A stretch of DNA of 64,000 bases from Shewanella polaris (GCF_006385555.1 NZ_CP041036.1:2914001-2978000), one strand, 5' to 3'; positions 26,528 to 36,186 are shown, counted from the stretch's first letter. Notes: generated from the sequence alone by a model not told the origin. Program-made: numbers and translations.

Positions 26528-27187
26528 TTGTTTTATAGGGATAAATATCGTCACTGGCTTATCTTGTCAGTGATTTTTTCGGCTGTGTGTATTGCCAACA
26601 TAACCAACGACCTATTTACACCCGATTTTTTTAAACAAGTAGAGATCCGCTATGGCACTGAAAGTGTAGAAGAATTTAGTGACTGGCATGACATCATAAA
26701 TGAAGGTTCTCTAGTAAGTGATTACGATAAGTTACTTTTAACTAATCAGTTCGCTAATCGACGGATTCGTTTTGTGAGTGATAGTGAGCATTGGCACAAA
26801 AGTGATTATTGGGCAACACCGCTTGAATCATTAGGCACTAAAGGTGGTGATTGCGAGGATTTTGCCATATTTAAGTACTTTACTTTAAAAGCAATGGGCG
26901 TAGATGAAAGCAAAATGCGCTTGATGTATGTGCGTGCATTATTGATTGACGAGCCACATATGGTACTGATTTATTTTGAAACCCCAAAATCGATGCCCCT
27001 GGTTTTGGATAATTTAAAAACTAAGATTTTACCTGCTGACCAGCGTCGTGATTTAAAGCCAGTCTATTCATTTAATGGACAAGGATTATGGTTAGCAAAA
27101 GCACAAGGGTTAGGCAGCACAAAACCATCCAGCGGTGGTACAAAAAATTGGACTGATTTAATCAATCGAATTGAAAACGGTGAATAA
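26528..27187 (+). CDS. lapG: LapG/BpfG-type periplasmic cysteine protease
   Basis: Transglutaminase-like cysteine protease (BTLCP family) that cuts the N-terminal anchor of RTX surface adhesins when cyclic-di-GMP is low, releasing cells from biofilm. The 219-aa protein has one N-terminal membrane segment or signal (LILSVIFSAVCIANI) and the catalytic set: Cys in GTKGGDCEDFAIFKYF near residue 113, His in DEPHMVLIYFE near 145 and Asp in LVLDNLKT near 160. There is no ATG before the signal sequence; an in-frame stop lies at 26504-26506 and TTG at 26528 is the best start. It is followed after 26 bp by lapD. No large adhesin or type I secretion genes are in the window. Confidence 0.92.
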   Translation: MFYRDKYRHWLILSVIFSAVCIANITNDLFTPDFFKQVEIRYGTESVEEFSDWHDIINEGSLVSDYDKLLLTNQFANRRIRFVSDSEHWHKSDYWATPLESLGTKGGDCEDFAIFKYFTLKAMGVDESKMRLMYVRALLIDEPHMVLIYFETPKSMPLVLDNLKTKILPADQRRDLKPVYSFNGQGLWLAKAQGLGSTKPSSGGTKNWTDLINRIENGE

Positions 27188-27213
27188 TCCAACTAAAGGA
27201 TCTGGAGCAATTA

Positions 27214-29304
27214 ATGTTTATTAATGGAATGTCTTTGCGTCTGCAGCTTTATCTGCTCATAGTTTGTTTATCTGTTTTTAGCTTTGGAGCTGCGTTATAC
27301 AATAATGTGTCGAATATGCGTAACTATTTAAATGAACAGTTAGCATCACACGCACAAGGTGCTGCACACAGTTTAGGTTTGTCCATCTCGCCTTATATGG
27401 ATGAAGAAGGTTTAGTGACTGCCGAGACCATGACTAATGTTATTTTCGACTCTGGTTATTATCAACAAATAACATTTACAGATCTTGATGGGAAAATACT
27501 ATTTAAGCGTGAAAACCCTGTAGGCAACTTGGTTGTACCACAATGGTTTATAAATTGGTTTACCTTGCACCCGCCTCTAATGACCAGTGAAGTGAGTGAT
27601 GGCTGGCGTATTGCTGGACAGTTACAAGTGCAGTCGCATGCTGGTACTTCTTATAAGAGTTTATGGGATCATGCCGTCAGTAACTTAGTCTCTACATTAT
27701 TTCAGTTTGTTATTGCGCTGTTATGTGCTTACTTTATTTTAAAAGCGGTATTAACCCCGCTAAATAGTATTAAAAAGCAGGCTGAATCGGTTATTCACAA
27801 ACGCTTTGAGATCAATCCTATAAAACCATTTACCACAGAGTTGCACACTGTGGTAAATGCCATTAATAGTATGATTGAGAATATTCAACGATCATTTTAC
27901 GAACAAACAAAATTTGCTGAAGCCTTATCGCACGATGTTTATATCGACTCACATACCGGGTTACCCAATCGCCGCGCGTTATTAAAAAAGTTTGAATCGA
28001 TTCAAACAGAATATGAGCAGCACGGTAACCACTTTTACTTAGGTTTATTATCGATGACATCTTTAAAACAGGTGAATGATAATGAAGGTTATGGAAGTGG
28101 TGATGACTATATTTTATCAGGTGCACAGCTTTTTAGTAAAAAGATAAATAACTTACAAGGTACAACGTTATATCGTATTTCAGGGTCTGAGTTTGCGTTT
28201 CTAAGTTTGCTAACTGAAGACGAGGCTAAAGTCGTTGATAAGCAAATAACGTCTTACATTATGATTGAAAGCTCATCACGTTTTAGTAATGGCTTTGCAA
28301 AACATACTCTAACTCGAGTAAACCATCAAGAAAGCTTCGCTGAAGTAGTTAAACGTTTAGATAATCAACTGATATGCAATCAATATGCTGATAATGCCAC
28401 AGGGTTGGTTTCTAGCCAGACAACGTACAAGAATCATTCACGTGAAGAATGGGTTAGTATTTTAACTGAGTTTACTCAGTATTTTAAAAATGAAATTAAC
28501 CATTGTAATAGTAAAAACTTTTCCATTAAGTGTATTCCACTAGATAAGATTTTTGATTTGATGTTGCAACCTGTAATAGATAATAATCAATCGATTTTAT
28601 ATGTTGAGTCATTTGTTCGTTTTAAAGTAAAAGGTGAAGTGTTATCGACGTTAGATGTGTTTGCTATGGCTGAACGTTTAGGTGTTCTTCAAGAACTTGA
28701 ACAAGCTGTTGTGTGCTTTATTTTTTATAAGTTACAACATATCGAGCATACACGAGTAGCCATTAATATTAGTAATCGTGCTTTGCATAATCCGATGTTT
28801 ACCGATTGGTTATTTGATTTGTACCAAAAATTACATAAAACGCTTCCACCACTTTTGTATGAATTTAACGAATCTGGAGCTATGCTTTCGCTTGAGTCAA
28901 CAGAGCATTTTATTGATAGAGCAAAAAAATTAAATATTGAAATTGCCATTGAACGTTTTGGTTCCACTTTAAGTTCTTTTTGCTATATAAGAAACTTAAA
29001 CATTGATTTTATTAAGATTGAACCTAGTTACGTCCGAGATATTGCTCAATCAGATACTCGATTCTTTGTTCAAACAGTTATTCAAATTTGTCATGGTATT
29101 GGGATTAAAGTCATCGCACCGCAAGTAGAAACTGCCATTATTGGTGAACACTTTTCACTCATAAACATCGATGGTTTACAAGGGAATGGATTGTATGCTG
29201 TACAAAATTTCAGTAGTATAATTCCTATTAATGCAACACGAACATGGATCAGTGCATTGCAACTGAACTATTTTACTCATTCACCAAATAGCGAGGCAGA
29301 ATAA
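27214..29304 (+). CDS. lapD: LapD/BpfD-type c-di-GMP receptor with degenerate GGDEF and EAL domains
   Basis: Inner-membrane receptor that binds cyclic-di-GMP in the cytoplasm and, when bound, holds LapG in the periplasm. The 696 aa show a membrane segment at about 12-31, a LapD/MoxY-type periplasmic domain to about 150, a second membrane segment near 158-177, HAMP, then GGDEF (about 245-395) and EAL (about 410-690) domains. Both active sites are degenerate: GGDEF reads GSGDDY and the EAL motif reads ESFVRF, so the protein should bind but not make or break the nucleotide. The gene ends TAATG, so the next gene is translationally coupled. Confidence 0.93.
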   Translation: MFINGMSLRLQLYLLIVCLSVFSFGAALYNNVSNMRNYLNEQLASHAQGAAHSLGLSISPYMDEEGLVTAETMTNVIFDSGYYQQITFTDLDGKILFKRENPVGNLVVPQWFINWFTLHPPLMTSEVSDGWRIAGQLQVQSHAGTSYKSLWDHAVSNLVSTLFQFVIALLCAYFILKAVLTPLNSIKKQAESVIHKRFEINPIKPFTTELHTVVNAINSMIENIQRSFYEQTKFAEALSHDVYIDSHTGLPNRRALLKKFESIQTEYEQHGNHFYLGLLSMTSLKQVNDNEGYGSGDDYILSGAQLFSKKINNLQGTTLYRISGSEFAFLSLLTEDEAKVVDKQITSYIMIESSSRFSNGFAKHTLTRVNHQESFAEVVKRLDNQLICNQYADNATGLVSSQTTYKNHSREEWVSILTEFTQYFKNEINHCNSKNFSIKCIPLDKIFDLMLQPVIDNNQSILYVESFVRFKVKGEVLSTLDVFAMAERLGVLQELEQAVVCFIFYKLQHIEHTRVAINISNRALHNPMFTDWLFDLYQKLHKTLPPLLYEFNESGAMLSLESTEHFIDRAKKLNIEIAIERFGSTLSSFCYIRNLNIDFIKIEPSYVRDIAQSDTRFFVQTVIQICHGIGIKVIAPQVETAIIGEHFSLINIDGLQGNGLYAVQNFSSIIPINATRTWISALQLNYFTHSPNSEAE

Positions 29305-29696
29305 TGCGCAAAAATAAATTAACCCTGTTATTAGTTTCAGCATTATTTACAGCGGGCATGTCTGCTGGTGTTATGGCTGAAGATACGTTAACCGCTAGCA
29401 CTCAAAATGCTCCAATTTCAGAGCAAGCACAGCAATTATCTATAGAGATTCAAGCCGCAAATGGCAATACAGAGCTGATTAAGCAAGCATTGAAGGCTGC
29501 TGCTGTTGCAGGTATGGCTCCTGATGATATTTTAGCTGTCGCACTTGCCAACGGTATTGACCCATCCATAGTGGCAGAAGTCGTTGAAGAAACGCAAACT
29601 TCCGGTGGTGGCGGGTTTGGTGCTGCACCAGCACCTGGTGTTACAGGTTTTGGTGGCGGTTCAGGCGGTGGAGCAGGAACGATTTCTGAAAACTAA
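29304..29696 (+). CDS. Small secreted protein with glycine-rich tail, coupled to lapD; function unknown
   Basis: A 130-aa protein with a clear signal peptide (KNKLTLLLVSALFTAGMSAG, cleavage after VMA near residue 25). The mature part has a helical Ala-rich region with LIKQALKAAAVAGMAPDD and ILAVALANGIDPSIVAEV (about 58-93), then a Gly-rich tail with GGGGFGAAPAPGVTGFGGG. Its ATG overlaps the lapD stop (TAATG) and a strong terminator follows 34 bp after its stop, so it is the last gene of a lapG-lapD-x operon. No family is recognised. An AAP in the tail recalls LapG sites (TAAG, PAAG) but is not one. A periplasmic or surface role in the LapG/LapD system is inferred. Confidence 0.75.
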   Translation: MRKNKLTLLLVSALFTAGMSAGVMAEDTLTASTQNAPISEQAQQLSIEIQAANGNTELIKQALKAAAVAGMAPDDILAVALANGIDPSIVAEVVEETQTSGGGGFGAAPAPGVTGFGGGSGGGAGTISEN

Positions 29697-29730
29697 CATA
29701 GTAGCCAAACAAGTTTGTTAACAATGAAAA

Positions 29731-29756
29731 ACAACGCAAAATGCGTTGTTTTTTTA
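29731..29756 (+). terminator. Intrinsic terminator of the lapG-lapD operon
   Basis: ACAACGCA (29731-29738) pairs exactly with TGCGTTGT (29742-29749) around a 3-nt loop, followed by a run of T to 29755. It lies 34 bp after the small secreted protein gene. Confidence 0.88.
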
Positions 29757-29925
29757 TACCTATAATACTCGTAACATTACTTCGAAAAAGCGTTGCGGAG
29801 ATAACCTATAGGTAAGTATTATCAGTCTTTATTATGGTTCATTGCCATTTTACGATTACATTGACCGTTATTAAAATATTTACATTTAAATTTGCTATCA
29901 ACAAATTTTTCATTAGCTACCGTAT

Positions 29926-31110
29926 TTATTCTAAGGCTTGCTCTATATCCGCGATCAGATCCTCTACATTCTCTAATCCGACAGAAATACGTAACAAATT
30001 ATCAGTTATACCTGCCGCTAATCTTGCTTCTGGTGTGTAGGGCGAATGGGTCATTGATGCGGGATGTTGGATCAGCGATTCTGCATCCCCCAAGCTTACG
30101 GCTATGGTGAATAGCTTTAAACGATTAACAAAATTGATTGCGTCTTGCTTATCACCTGTTAATTCGAATGCAATAACACCACCCGCACGTTTCATTTGTT
30201 TACCGATGAAACGATGACCTTGGTGGTGTGCTAAACCAGGGTAAAACACTTGGCTAAATTTAGGGTGTTTATCTAAATACTCGGCTAACACTTCAGCGTT
30301 GTCGCAATGACGAGTTAACCGTACATCTAACGTTTTTAAACCGCGTAAAATTAACCATGCATCGTGCGGAGATATCACGCCACCGAAGTCTTTTAATATT
30401 TCGTATTTTAATCTGTGCATGTGCTCTGCATTGCCACACACAATACCAGCGATAACATCACCGTGACCATTTAAATACTTGGTGGCACTGTGGATCACCA
30501 TGTCGATGCCCAACGCTAGCGGTTGTTGCAATAGCGGTGTCATAAAGGTGTTATCGACAATAGACACTAAGTTATGCGCTTTAGCGACATTAGCCATGGC
30601 GGTAAGGTCGAATACTTGTAAATGTGGATTTACTGGCGTTTCGCAAAATAGCACTTTGGTATTTGGCTTGATAGCTGCTTCTATTGCCGCGAGATCAGTA
30701 AAATCGACCAAGGTTGTTGTGATGCCTAAACGCGTTAACTGGGTGGTCATTAGTGCGAAGGTGCAACCATAAACTGCTTTAGATGCTACTAAATGATCGC
30801 CTGCATGCAGATGCGTTAATAACGCACTTGATACGGCAGCCATGCCAGATGCTGTTGCTGCAGCGCCTTCGGCGCCTTCTAATAGCGCCATTTTGCGCTC
30901 AAGTTCTGCGGTTGTCGGGTTGCCTAAACGAGTATAGATATAACCCGGTTCTTCTCCGGCAAAGCGAGCTCCGCCTTGTTCGGCACTATCGAAAACAAAT
31001 GTGGCAGTTTGATACAAAGGTGTGGTGAGTGAGCCAAAGGCTTCGCGTTGATGTCCGCCATGAATGGCTAATGTGGCTAAGTTCCATTTACCCTGTTTGT
31101 TATCTTGCAT
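29926..31110 (-). CDS. megL: Methionine gamma-lyase
   Basis: PLP enzyme that splits L-methionine to methanethiol, ammonia and 2-oxobutyrate in the cytoplasm. It follows Pseudomonas MGL along its length: YSRISNP-like YTRLGNPTTAELERKM, TASGMAAVSSALLT, AVYGCTFALMTTQL with the Cys that marks methionine gamma-lyases (Cys116 in P. putida), HSATKYLNGHGD with the PLP lysine, and SLGDAESLIQHPASMTHSPY. The ATG at 31110 is preceded by AGGGAGAAGCA and is preferred over the GTG at 31128, giving about 394 aa. It is a single gene on the minus strand, downstream of oleD. The 2-oxobutyrate product links to propionyl-CoA, as does the catabolic operon at the right end. Confidence 0.93.
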   Translation of the reverse strand: MQDNKQGKWNLATLAIHGGHQREAFGSLTTPLYQTATFVFDSAEQGGARFAGEEPGYIYTRLGNPTTAELERKMALLEGAEGAAATASGMAAVSSALLTHLHAGDHLVASKAVYGCTFALMTTQLTRLGITTTLVDFTDLAAIEAAIKPNTKVLFCETPVNPHLQVFDLTAMANVAKAHNLVSIVDNTFMTPLLQQPLALGIDMVIHSATKYLNGHGDVIAGIVCGNAEHMHRLKYEILKDFGGVISPHDAWLILRGLKTLDVRLTRHCDNAEVLAEYLDKHPKFSQVFYPGLAHHQGHRFIGKQMKRAGGVIAFELTGDKQDAINFVNRLKLFTIAVSLGDAESLIQHPASMTHSPYTPEARLAAGITDNLLRISVGLENVEDLIADIEQALE

Positions 31111-31332
31111 TGCTTCTCCCTGCGCCACCTAGTTATGAGTTGTTACCCTCTTTGGGGTTATTGTCGTGGTGGTCAGAATTTAAGATACAGTGGAATAAAA
31201 TATAACCAAGTGATTACTAAAAATAACCAACGGAAGTGATGTAAGAACAATGTTACAAACGGCTTTTCATGTCGTTTAGACCATTCATTTTTTGTATGCT
31301 GTTGGCGCAATTAAAATGGAGGTGCCTAACAA

Positions 31333-32382
31333 TTAAGTTGTGAGTGATATCTTTAATTTTTGCATGCCTTGGTCAATGTTAAGCAGCGGTTGGTAACCTA
31401 AGTCTTGTTTAGCTGCGCTGATATCAAAGTAATGGCTAGTTGATAGCTGCCTTGCGACAAAACGAGTGATGATGGGTTCTTGCGATTTATTCAATAAGCC
31501 ATATACGGTTTCAAGCACTACGCCTGCAGTATAAGCAACACTTGCTGGCACACGCTTGGTCACTGGCGGTAAATCAACACACGCGAGAATACGATTAAGC
31601 ATATCAGCCATGGTAATGGGTTGATCGTTACTTAAAAAATACGCTTTACCTGCACACTTAGCATTAGTCACTAAATCTAACGCGGCTAAAATATGGGCAT
31701 AGGCAGCGTTATCGACATAAATGGTATCAACCAGTTTGTCTTCATTCCCAACAAGCTTTAACCGCCCTGCTCTAGCCCGTTCAATCACTCTTGGCACAAG
31801 ATGAGGATCGTTTGGTCCCCAAATTAAATGTGGCCGTAAGGCTGTTGTTCGAAGTTGAGCGGAGTTAGCCGTAAGGACGAGTTGCTCGGCTATGGCTTTA
31901 GATTCACCGTAATAATTGAGGTATGTTTTTGCATAAGGTGCTGACTCATTAATACCATTTTCGTCCTGTCCGGCAAAGGTGACACTTGGAGTGCTGGTAT
32001 AAATAAGATTTTGAATATTAAGTTCTTTACAAGCATTGATAATATTGTTTGCACCATCAACATTAGGCGAGTAATAACTTTGCTTGTTGCCCCACACACC
32101 TGCCTTTGATGCCACATGAAATACCAGATCGCACCCTTGCATGGCTTGTTTAACGCTGTCATAGTCACTTATATCACCTTGACGCATATCAACGCCCAGT
32201 TCAACGAGTCTTGGGTAAGCACCACGCGCAAAACCCACCACCTGAATACCTGCCGCCAGTAAGCGCTGACAGATCGACAATCCTAAAAAGCCGCCTGCTC
32301 CGGTAACAAACACTTTGTTGACCGACAATGCCAATTGCCTAAGCGCAGATTGCTCTAGTGGATGTAAATCTGTCAGATTCAT
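31333..32382 (-). CDS. oleD: OleD, NADPH-dependent 2-alkyl-3-ketoacid reductase of olefin biosynthesis
   Basis: Reduces the 2-alkyl-3-ketoalkanoic acid made by OleA to the beta-hydroxy acid that OleC activates. About 349 aa from the ATG at 32382, which follows AAGGTCATC; a longer frame starting at 32463 would run back into oleC. The Rossmann motif is VFVTGAGGFLGLSICQRLL near residue 20, with YYGESKAIAEQLV (YxxxK) and LRPHLIWGPNDPHLVPRV further on, as in the 3-beta-HSD/extended SDR family. Its ribosome binding site overlaps the oleC stop, so the two are co-translated. It completes the oleABCD set. Confidence 0.93.
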   Translation of the reverse strand: MNLTDLHPLEQSALRQLALSVNKVFVTGAGGFLGLSICQRLLAAGIQVVGFARGAYPRLVELGVDMRQGDISDYDSVKQAMQGCDLVFHVASKAGVWGNKQSYYSPNVDGANNIINACKELNIQNLIYTSTPSVTFAGQDENGINESAPYAKTYLNYYGESKAIAEQLVLTANSAQLRTTALRPHLIWGPNDPHLVPRVIERARAGRLKLVGNEDKLVDTIYVDNAAYAHILAALDLVTNAKCAGKAYFLSNDQPITMADMLNRILACVDLPPVTKRVPASVAYTAGVVLETVYGLLNKSQEPIITRFVARQLSTSHYFDISAAKQDLGYQPLLNIDQGMQKLKISLTT

Positions 32383-32392
32383 GATGATGACC

Positions 32393-34087
32393 TTATTCTT
32401 TCCACTGTTTTTGTGCCCAGACAGCAAGTTTTTCTCTGAATATTTTTGCGTTATGACGCACATCGACCGGAAATTCAGGATGAATTAAAAAGCGTCCTAT
32501 TCCGTCGGTATGCGGATATTGCTCAGCCAAGGTCAATAACTCTTGATACAGTGCTTTCGAAGTTGAGCATACAATGTCTTTTTGTAATTCAATGCACAAT
32601 AAGGGCACTATATTATCGCCAAGCTTAACAGCAACAATGGCCGAACGCTTAACTTGTGGATGGGTATTAAATACGCGCTCACAAGGTAATGTATAAAAAC
32701 GCTTTAACTTTTGCTGACCACGAGTGGCATCTACAATATGGCCTTTACGACCACACATCCACAATAAACCATTATCGTCTAAATATCCCACGTCACCCAT
32801 GCGGTGCTTAACGTGTTCACCGTCATTAATTTTAGCTAATTGAGTGGCTGGTTCACGCTGATAATAAGCTTGGCTGACCATAGGTCCGCCCACCACAATT
32901 TCACCAATTTCGTTAGCGGAAAGTTTTTTAACATCTGCCCAATTAGATTGGACTGTATTAGTAATGGCAATAATATCAATACTTACCGACGATATTGGTT
33001 TACCAACACAAATCCCTTTACCTTGATCTGTCAGTTCGCTGGTCGCAAACAATGCATGGCTGCCAATCATGCTGATGGGCAGCGATTCTGTCGCACCATA
33101 AGAGTTAAGCACTTCAACCTGTGGATTGAGCATTTTGCTAAAGCGTTTAATAGAGCTGATGGTTGCCGGAGCACCAGCTGATATGACTCGTTTAATGCTG
33201 GTGAGTTTATGTTGGCTTTGCTCCCCTGCTTGGCCTAATCGCTCTAACAAGGCTGGGTTAACAAACATGTTACTGCATTGGTATTGCTCAATGGCAGCAA
33301 ACAAATGCCCTGGGTTGGCGGTAATGGGTTTGCTGGCATCCATGTCTGGCACAATGGACGCCATGCCGAGTGCTGGGCCAAATAATGAAAACAACGGAAA
33401 AGTCGCTAAATCGCGCTCGCCAGGGGTAATACCATAATCGTGCTTAAGGGCACTAATTTGTGCTTCAAACATTGCATGACTGTACACTACACCTTTGGGA
33501 GTGCCGGTACTACCACTGGTAAACAAAATGGCGGCCATATCATCAGGTTTTAGCAATGCCATTTCAAAAGAATGGGTAACACGACGCCCAATTTCGGCAA
33601 TGGTTTCTAAACTGGTAGCATTTGTTAACCAGCGTTGAATGGCTGAGCCACCCACATTAATCACCTGCTTAACACTGCCTTTGCCCCAGCCTAAAATGCG
33701 CCTAGCAATGTGCGCTTTAGGAATGCCGATAAACGCATCTGGCTGCGATTCTTCAAAACACTGTTTAAGGTTGTTAACGCCCATGCCTGGGTCAACTAAA
33801 ATCGGGATTATTCCGGCTTTGAATAAAGCAAACGTTAACGAGAAAAACTCAATGCTTGGGGTGACCATTAACACCGCTTTCATGCCACGTTTGATGCCGT
33901 ATTGAATTAGCCCTTTGGCAATCATGTCTGATTGTTGGTGTAAGGTCGCAAAGTCGATTTCTTGATAATTGAACTGGCCTTGCTTAGCGTGTTGTACAGC
34001 AACTGCAAGCCCAGCAGGCATTGTTTGCGCGGCAGTTTTAAGGTGCTGACAGATATTGGCATTAGCAAGTATAGTGGTTTGAGTCAT
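32393..34087 (-). CDS. oleC: OleC, beta-lactone synthetase (adenylate-forming enzyme) of olefin biosynthesis
   Basis: Activates the 2-alkyl-3-hydroxy acid with ATP and closes it to a beta-lactone. The 564-aa protein is an ANL-superfamily member with the P-loop [19 protein letters not shown] near residue 193, the [10 protein letters not shown] stretch near 315, [20 protein letters not shown] near 428 and a short C-terminal domain. It starts at ATG 34087, 127 bp after oleB, with a strong hairpin in the gap. The stop is followed directly by the oleD ribosome binding site. Confidence 0.94.
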   Translation of the reverse strand: MTQTTILANANICQHLKTAAQTMPAGLAVAVQHAKQGQFNYQEIDFATLHQQSDMIAKGLIQYGIKRGMKAVLMVTPSIEFFSLTFALFKAGIIPILVDPGMGVNNLKQCFEESQPDAFIGIPKAHIARRILGWGKGSVKQVINVGGSAIQRWLTNATSLETIAEIGRRVTHSFEMALLKPDDMAAILFTSGSTGTPKGVVYSHAMFEAQISALKHDYGITPGERDLATFPLFSLFGPALGMASIVPDMDASKPITANPGHLFAAIEQYQCSNMFVNPALLERLGQAGEQSQHKLTSIKRVISAGAPATISSIKRFSKMLNPQVEVLNSYGATESLPISMIGSHALFATSELTDQGKGICVGKPISSVSIDIIAITNTVQSNWADVKKLSANEIGEIVVGGPMVSQAYYQREPATQLAKINDGEHVKHRMGDVGYLDDNGLLWMCGRKGHIVDATRGQQKLKRFYTLPCERVFNTHPQVKRSAIVAVKLGDNIVPLLCIELQKDIVCSTSKALYQELLTLAEQYPHTDGIGRFLIHPEFPVDVRHNAKIFREKLAVWAQKQWKE

Positions 34088-34181
34088 GTGGCTTCATTTT
34101 TGGCTAATGTGAGTAACGCATATATGCTGGCTAACAACAAAAGATACGCCAATATATAGATAATTTTAAACGATTAAATAG

Positions 34182-34207
34182 CTAAAAGGCTCAAATGAGC
34201 CTTTTAG
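34182..34207 (-). terminator. Strong hairpin between oleB and oleC (attenuator or partial terminator)
   Basis: CTAAAAGGCTCA (34182-34193) pairs perfectly with TGAGCCTTTTAG (34196-34207), a 12-bp stem. On the minus strand the 3' arm ends CCTTTTAG and runs into CTATTTAA, an imperfect U-rich tail. It sits inside the oleABCD transcript, directly after oleB. Confidence 0.6.
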
Positions 34208-34214
34208 GATGTGA

Positions 34215-35090
34215 TTAGTTTTTTGCGATAAAGTCTTTAATTAAGCCAATCACTTCGTCACTGGCATCTTCAAGAATGTAATGACCGCAATCAGCAAACT
34301 CGTGCACAGTTGCATGAGGCATTCGCTTTCGCCATTCTTCTAAAAAATACTTATCGAATACAAAATCTTTTAAACCAAAACAAATCAAGGTTGGTACATC
34401 AGCAAACTCGCTTAAGCTATCGCCAATGCTAGTTACTAAATCATAGTTCCTATCGCCAGGCTTAAGTGGAATATCTTGTACAAATCGTAATGTTGAAATA
34501 CGGTTTTTCCACGAATTAAACGGCGCGACATAAGCTTCACGTACTTCTTTAGACATGGGTTTGCGTTTTACACCAACATACGATGCCGCTGATGAAAATG
34601 CATTTAAACCACGGACTAATAACGAACCCAGTAAGGTTTCGCGGCAAATCCACAATGCCCAAGGAAACGGCTTAGTGTTAGGCAAATGAAACGCTGCTGT
34701 GTTTAAACAAACTAGGCGTTTGATACGCTCAGGATGACGAGCCGCAAAGCCCATTCCAATCATTCCACCCCAATCATGTACAACCAGAGTAATGTTTTGT
34801 GTTACCCCTAAACTGTCAAGTAAGGCTTCTAAGTCATCAATACGATTCTTTAAGGTGTAATCGTATTGCGGATCATCGGGCTTGTCTGATAAGCCACAAC
34901 CAATATGGTCTGGCACAATACACTGATGCTGGTCACTCAACGCGCTAACTAAGTTACGATAATAGTAACTCCAGCTAGGATTACCGTGCACCATAACCAC
35001 TGGCTCGCCTTGGCCTTCGTTAATGTAGTGCAGTTTATTGCCGTTACGGTCTAAATAGTGACTTTCAAATGGCAGTAAGTTGTCTAACAT
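34215..35090 (-). CDS. oleB: OleB, beta-lactone decarboxylase (alpha/beta hydrolase, haloalkane dehalogenase-like)
   Basis: Converts the cis-beta-lactone from OleC to the long-chain cis-olefin with loss of carbon dioxide. The 291-aa protein has the fold's HGNPSWSYYYRNL oxyanion region near residue 34, the nucleophile Asp in VVHDWGGMIGMGFA near 107, and His in HEFADCGHYILED near 270. The start at 35090 follows AGGATGCATC. It lies 46 bp after oleA and 127 bp before oleC. The haloalkane-dehalogenase likeness is known for OleB, and the cluster makes this call secure. Confidence 0.94.
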   Translation of the reverse strand: MLDNLLPFESHYLDRNGNKLHYINEGQGEPVVMVHGNPSWSYYYRNLVSALSDQHQCIVPDHIGCGLSDKPDDPQYDYTLKNRIDDLEALLDSLGVTQNITLVVHDWGGMIGMGFAARHPERIKRLVCLNTAAFHLPNTKPFPWALWICRETLLGSLLVRGLNAFSSAASYVGVKRKPMSKEVREAYVAPFNSWKNRISTLRFVQDIPLKPGDRNYDLVTSIGDSLSEFADVPTLICFGLKDFVFDKYFLEEWRKRMPHATVHEFADCGHYILEDASDEVIGLIKDFIAKN

Positions 35091-35136
35091 GATGCATCCT
35101 GTTAACTATTTTTATAATGAAACACAACACTCAGTG

Positions 35137-36186
35137 TTACCACTTAATTCCTAACATCATGCAGTTTAAGCCACTGCCTATTCCTAAAAAGCTGACTTGA
35201 TCGCCAACACGTAAAAAACCTTCATCGTGTGCGATAGCGGCGGTAACAGGTAAAGACACTGTGCCCATGTTGCCTAGCTTTTGGTAAGTTGGAAATTCTT
35301 TTTCGTGAGGTATATTTAATGCGTTTAACACTTGTCGGCGGTTTGATGCCCCCACTTGATGACAAATCACTTTATCAACTTGTTCGACGACCCAATTGCG
35401 TTGCTCTAAAAAATGTCCCCAAGTGTCTTTGGCAAGCTCAACACCTTCTTTAAGCAGGGTTACCGCATCTGTACGCATAAACTCACGATACAATAAGTGT
35501 CCTGCTTCTTGTAAACCCCATTGACACAATTGGTAGTGCTCAGGGGCAGACAAATGACTGGCACCTAACAGTTGATGTTGACGTTCGGTTTTAAGCGGTA
35601 AACTGCCATCAGTTAGAATAACGGCAACCGCGCCAGAACCGCCAGTCAATGTTGCTAAAGACTGGGCGAAGTTTTGCATCGTCGGTTCGGCTAACATATG
35701 CTCTATGGTGGCATCAACGATGTCTCGTGCAGATTCACATGACACCACCATACCGGCTTTAATTTGCCCAAGCTCGATACGATTGGCTATATCCAAAATA
35801 CCCGACAACACTCCTAAGCAAGCGTTACTGATATCGTAAATCGCGGTGTCTTTTGACACCCCAAGTTCCGCAGCTATTCGACAAGCCGTTGCAGGTTCAT
35901 GTTGATCTCGGCACACACCAGTGTAAACCAATGCTCCCAAGTCACTGACATTGATACCTGTTTCATTAACAGCCTTTTGCGCAGCGGCAATTGCGCCATC
36001 TGACAAACGGTGACCTTTTGGCCACCAGCGGCGCTCAGTAATACCCGTTAATGCGGCAAGTTGCCCCATTGGAATACGAAATTTTTGATATAAGGGTGCT
36101 AAGCGTGACTCTAAATCGCTACTCGACACTATTTGTGGTGCTAGCTCATAAGCCAGACTATTGATAAAGACGCGTGAATATTTCAT
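35137..36186 (-). CDS. oleA: OleA, head-to-head fatty acyl-CoA condensing thiolase
   Basis: Joins two fatty acyl-CoAs by non-decarboxylative Claisen condensation, the first step to long-chain olefins; in Shewanella the product is typically a C31 polyunsaturated hydrocarbon. About 349 aa from the ATG at 36186 (MKYSRVFINSLAYEL), which is preferred to GTG 36228 or ATG 36216 because it gives the family N-terminus. The active-site Cys is in DISNACLGVLSG near residue 122, the characteristic Glu in RDQHEPATA near 97, His in VICHQVGASN near 268 and Asn in LGNMGTVSLP near 300. It is the first gene of the ole cluster. Confidence 0.95.
   Translation of the reverse strand: MKYSRVFINSLAYELAPQIVSSSDLESRLAPLYQKFRIPMGQLAALTGITERRWWPKGHRLSDGAIAAAQKAVNETGINVSDLGALVYTGVCRDQHEPATACRIAAELGVSKDTAIYDISNACLGVLSGILDIANRIELGQIKAGMVVSCESARDIVDATIEHMLAEPTMQNFAQSLATLTGGSGAVAVILTDGSLPLKTERQHQLLGASHLSAPEHYQLCQWGLQEAGHLLYREFMRTDAVTLLKEGVELAKDTWGHFLEQRNWVVEQVDKVICHQVGASNRRQVLNALNIPHEKEFPTYQKLGNMGTVSLPVTAAIAHDEGFLRVGDQVSFLGIGSGLNCMMLGIKW

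Noticed and set aside
27863..28126. 87-codon minus-strand frame inside lapD
   Set aside because: It is a shadow of the well-supported lapD gene.
28080..28640. LapD as an active diguanylate cyclase or phosphodiesterase
   Set aside because: The GGDEF and EAL signatures read GSGDD and ESFVRF, so catalysis is unlikely; a receptor role fits better.
29620..29645. Possible LapG cleavage site in the tail of the small secreted protein
   Set aside because: The residues are GAAPAPG; known LapG sites are TAAG or PAAG, so the match is only partial.
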